A stretch of DNA of 64,000 nt from positions 1-64,000 of the forward strand of contig CAZEJS010000009.1 of the NCBI GenBank assembly GCA_964512645.1, read 5' to 3'. This document shows, in pieces, positions 61,284 to 64,000 of this stretch; position 1 is the stretch's first letter, and each line of letters opens with the position of its first letter. The DNA comes from CAZEJS01 sp964512645. Lineage in GTDB: Bacteria > Actinomycetota > Geothermincolia > Fen-727 > Anoxymicrobiaceae. The notes beneath the pieces are model-generated. The model saw only the letters and a list, made by a program, of their open reading frames with translations, ran no database searches and was not told where the DNA came from. The position numbers and the translations under genes are program-made.

Positions 61284-63350
61284 ATGAACGGCTACTACGG
61301 AAAGATCCTCAAGGTGGACCTTACCACCGGCACGCACGAGACGCTGGAACCGGACCCACGCTTGTACAGGGAATACCTCGGTGGAAGCGGCCTCGCCGCG
61401 CGGCTTTTCTTCGACATGAAAGCGTGGGAAGCCGACCCGCTGGGCCCGGAGAACCCGCTGATGATAATGCACGGGCCGCTTTCCGGTACCACGATGCCCG
61501 GCTGTTCCAGGCTGGAGGTCTGTGCCAGGTCGCCCCTCACGGGCATATGGGGGGAGTCGAGCATGGGCGGGCACGTGTCGCCCCAACTGCGGGCCACCGG
61601 CTACGACGGCGTCATCATCACCGGGGCTTCCCCGGACCCGGTGTATCTCTGGATCACCGACAAGACGGTCGAGGTGAGGGACGCCTCCGACCTCTGGGGC
61701 CGGGACACCTTCGAGACGGAGGAGCTGATCCGGGAGAAGTCCGGCGACAAGCGGGTGAGGGTGCTCTCGATCGGCCAGGCCGGGGAGAACCTGGTCAAGT
61801 ACGCGGCGATAGTCAACGACAGGGGGAGCCTGGCGGGCCGCTGCGGGATGGGCGCGGTGATGGGCTCGAAGAAGCTGAAGGCGGTGGCGTTCCGGGGCAG
61901 GGCCAAGGCCGGGGTGCCGGACGAGGAAGCGTTCAAGGGGGTCCGGAAGCGCTGCACCGACGCGATCAAGGTGAGCATTACCGGCGAGGGCCTCCATGCC
62001 TACGGCTCCAACGTGCACATGGAGATGGGAATGGCGGTTTCCGACGTGCCGGTCAAGAACTGGAGGGAGGCCCAGTGGGAGGAGGGAATGGACGCCCTCT
62101 CCGGGGTCACCGTGGCGGAAACCATAATGACCAAGACGCACGCCTGTTACGGCTGCCCGGTGGCGTGCAAGCGTATCGTGAAGATAGACTCCGGCCCGTT
62201 CAAGATGGAGGAGGGCCCCGGCCTGGAGTACGAAGGGGCGGCGGCGCTCGGCACGCTCCAGCGCTGCGCCCACCTGGAGGCCGTCTCCAAGGCCAACGAA
62301 CTCACCGACCGCTACGGCGTGGACTGCATCTCCGCGGGGAGCTCAATCGCCTACGCCACGGAGGCGTTCCAGGAAGGCCTCATCACCACCGAGGACACCG
62401 GCGGCGTCGAACTCGCCTGGGACGACCCGGAGCTGCTGATAAGGCTCGTGGAGATGATAGCTTTTCGCGAGGGGTTCGGGGACGTGCTGGCCGAAGGCAC
62501 CCGCGCGATGTCCGAGAAGTTCGGCGGAAAGGAATATGCCGTCCACGTCAAGGGGCTCGAGGCGCCCATGCACGACCCCCGCGCCCTGTGGGCGATGGCG
62601 CTCACCTACGCCACGGGCATCAGGGGCGCCTGCCACGTGAACGACGACAACCTCATGGCCGAACTCGGGAACTCCAACTTCAAAGCCGTGGGAGTGAAGA
62701 CCACCAAGCCTCAGCGCCCCGAGGGCAAGGCGGCACAGACCATTGCCGCGCAGGCATACGGGCAGCTCGCGGGCTCCGCGGTGATCTGCCTCTACGCCTG
62801 GTGGTCGATGGACGGCATCGAGATACTCAGGGACATGATAAACGTGGTCACCGGGGCAGGCTACAGCACCGAGGAGCTGATGGAGGTCGGTAACCGCATC
62901 TGGTACCTGAAGCGCTCGATCGGCAACCTGTGCGGGGCGAGGGCGAAGGACGATGCCCTGCCCGAGAGAATCCTGAGGCCTCACGTCGAGGGCACGACTT
63001 CCAATCTCATCAAGACGCTCAATCCCATAATGGCCATGACCGCCATGACCAAGATAAAGAACGAGAAGATAGCAGGGGCCATGCAGAAGATGTCGGACAG
63101 GTTTCTCCTGCCCAACCTCTTCAAGGTCCTGACCATCAGCGGCAAGCTCGTCCCGTGGGTCGGCGGAACCGTCAAGTACCTGCGCAACGCAAGCTACGAG
63201 GACCTGCAGCGCAACTTCGTGGATTTCGATTACATGATCGAGGATTTCTACCGATTGAGGGACCTGGACCCATCGGGCCTCACCCGGCGCGGGAGGCTGG
63301 AGGAGCTCGGCCTCGCCGATGTCGCCGATGAGCTCGAGTCCTTGAAGTAA
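61284..63350 (+). CDS. aor: Tungsten-type aldehyde:ferredoxin oxidoreductase
   Basis: Interconverts aldehydes and carboxylic acids with ferredoxin as electron carrier, using a tungsten (or molybdenum) bis-pyranopterin. 688 residues. The pterin-binding GPLSGTTMPGCSRLEV lies at about 64-79. The [4Fe-4S] ligands are C288, C291 and C295 in CYGCPVAC, with C502 in VICLYA as the probable fourth. The C-terminus is longer than in short AOR enzymes. ATG 61284 follows GAGGAGG. Presence of the enzyme points to an anaerobic lifestyle. A small ferredoxin is encoded at 10355. Confidence 0.92.
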   Translation: MNGYYGKILKVDLTTGTHETLEPDPRLYREYLGGSGLAARLFFDMKAWEADPLGPENPLMIMHGPLSGTTMPGCSRLEVCARSPLTGIWGESSMGGHVSPQLRATGYDGVIITGASPDPVYLWITDKTVEVRDASDLWGRDTFETEELIREKSGDKRVRVLSIGQAGENLVKYAAIVNDRGSLAGRCGMGAVMGSKKLKAVAFRGRAKAGVPDEEAFKGVRKRCTDAIKVSITGEGLHAYGSNVHMEMGMAVSDVPVKNWREAQWEEGMDALSGVTVAETIMTKTHACYGCPVACKRIVKIDSGPFKMEEGPGLEYEGAAALGTLQRCAHLEAVSKANELTDRYGVDCISAGSSIAYATEAFQEGLITTEDTGGVELAWDDPELLIRLVEMIAFREGFGDVLAEGTRAMSEKFGGKEYAVHVKGLEAPMHDPRALWAMALTYATGIRGACHVNDDNLMAELGNSNFKAVGVKTTKPQRPEGKAAQTIAAQAYGQLAGSAVICLYAWWSMDGIEILRDMINVVTGAGYSTEELMEVGNRIWYLKRSIGNLCGARAKDDALPERILRPHVEGTTSNLIKTLNPIMAMTAMTKIKNEKIAGAMQKMSDRFLLPNLFKVLTISGKLVPWVGGTVKYLRNASYEDLQRNFVDFDYMIEDFYRLRDLDPSGLTRRGRLEELGLADVADELESLK

Positions 63351-63414
63351 CCTGCGGATTCCTGTCGAAGGTTTTATCAGCCGAAAACGAGCCCGGCATG
63401 GGGAGGGTAGCCTG

Positions 63415-64000
63415 ATGCGCTGTGACAGATGCGATACGGAGAACCCCGAGGGAAGCGAGTACTGCAAGGAGTGCCGCGCGCCGCTCGGCGCCCGAGCTGT
63501 CGAGGAGGGGGGCGAAGCCGCGGGGCTTGAAGCGGTCGCCGGGCCCGGCCTGCTCGCGCGCTCGCTGTCGACCGCGTGGCACCGCAAGGGACCGATACTG
63601 ATGGCGCTGTTCATCGTTCTGATGATGGCGATGGTCTGGGCGCCGTGGGCGTTCGTGAAACTCGAGGTGCTGGGCATATCGCTGGTGTCCAGGAACTTCA
63701 CCGGCTGGCAGATCTACGTCGGCAGGGTGCTCTTCTTCCTGGCGATAATCCCGCTGGTCATATCCCTGCTCCTGGTGGCCAACATCGGCACCCGGAGACG
63801 GGTGGTCGAGACACACATCTGCACGTTTCTCGGCGGAGTGATATTCACCGTCTGGCTGCTTGTCTTCGCGATGAGCGAGGTCCTGAAAGCGCTCATCAAG
63901 AACGTGCACCTGGTGCAGGTCAATGCGGCGGGCGGCCAGATAGCGACGATCCTGCTGTTCATCGGCTTCATGCTCGGCGTCATCATCACCAGTTACGACC
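63415..64000 (+). CDS. Zinc-ribbon membrane protein, truncated by the window end
   Basis: 195 residues are visible and the frame is open at the end. MRCDRC and YCKEC form an N-terminal zinc ribbon (about 1-20). After a linker come hydrophobic segments at about 61-83, 103-125, 137-158 and 178-195. The function is unknown; similar zinc-ribbon/membrane proteins are common in Actinobacteria. ATG 63415 follows GGGGAGG. Confidence 0.75.
   Translation, partial: MRCDRCDTENPEGSEYCKECRAPLGARAVEEGGEAAGLEAVAGPGLLARSLSTAWHRKGPILMALFIVLMMAMVWAPWAFVKLEVLGISLVSRNFTGWQIYVGRVLFFLAIIPLVISLLLVANIGTRRRVVETHICTFLGGVIFTVWLLVFAMSEVLKALIKNVHLVQVNAAGGQIATILLFIGFMLGVIITSYD

Overview
The window looks like chromosomal DNA from a high-G+C, single-membrane-type bacterium, most plausibly a deep-branching member of the Actinomycetota. 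This placement is inferred from gene content, not from any search. Supporting signs are the G+C-rich codons, frequent GTG and TTG starts, the order prfB-ftsE-ftsX-ctp-smpB-ssrA, secreted TIG/IPT-domain proteins with an Actinobacteria-type WYLAEG repeat, and a tungsten-type aldehyde:ferredoxin oxidoreductase suggesting anaerobic metabolism.

Layout. Positions 1-1.8 kb hold the 3' part of a large serine recombinase whose frame runs on past its domains. 1.8-10.3 kb is a divergent pair of secreted TIG proteins, one of them a 2,271-residue repeat protein. 10.3-18.9 kb is a mixed housekeeping stretch (ferredoxin, acyl-CoA synthetase, K+ channel, ketopantoate reductase, lipoprotein, membrane protein, NIF3-like protein, zinc-ribbon protein, RNase HI). 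19.0-29.3 kb is a mostly overlapping set of ten genes for nucleotide sugars and surface polysaccharide: UDP-glucuronate, GDP-mannose and GDP-deoxyhexose enzymes with three glycosyltransferases and a small flippase-like protein. 29.4-33.2 kb is a nucleoside/S-adenosylhomocysteine/methylthioadenosine salvage group (PNP, AhcY, aldolase-like protein, MtnA).

33.2-47.9 kb follows the order comF-flgM-(csp)-hpf-(two HD proteins)-secA-prfB-(PHP)-ftsE-ftsX-ctp-smpB-ssrA. It matches the Bacillus comF to ctpB region, but with the flagellar block absent between flgM and hpf. A gene-free 430-base stretch after flgM, low in G+C and full of short pairings, is a candidate structured RNA. prfB uses the classical +1 programmed frameshift.

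48.1-51.2 kb is a complete 3,035-bp IS1595-like transposable unit with perfect 40-bp terminal inverted repeats, an 8-bp target duplication, a transposase whose N-terminus is out of frame, and two lower-G+C passenger genes for exported proteins of unknown function. It has landed exactly at the start codon of murI and separates murI from its apparent native promoter. 51.2-56.7 kb carries murI, an MBL hydrolase, rph, rdgB, a phosphatase, a lipid kinase and a GDPD. 56.8-61.1 kb on the minus strand carries an ABC exporter, galT and galK. The window ends with aldehyde ferredoxin oxidoreductase and a truncated zinc-ribbon membrane protein.

All functional calls come from reading motifs and gene order by eye. 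Start sites were moved from the longest frame where a ribosome binding site, signal peptide or family length argued for it.
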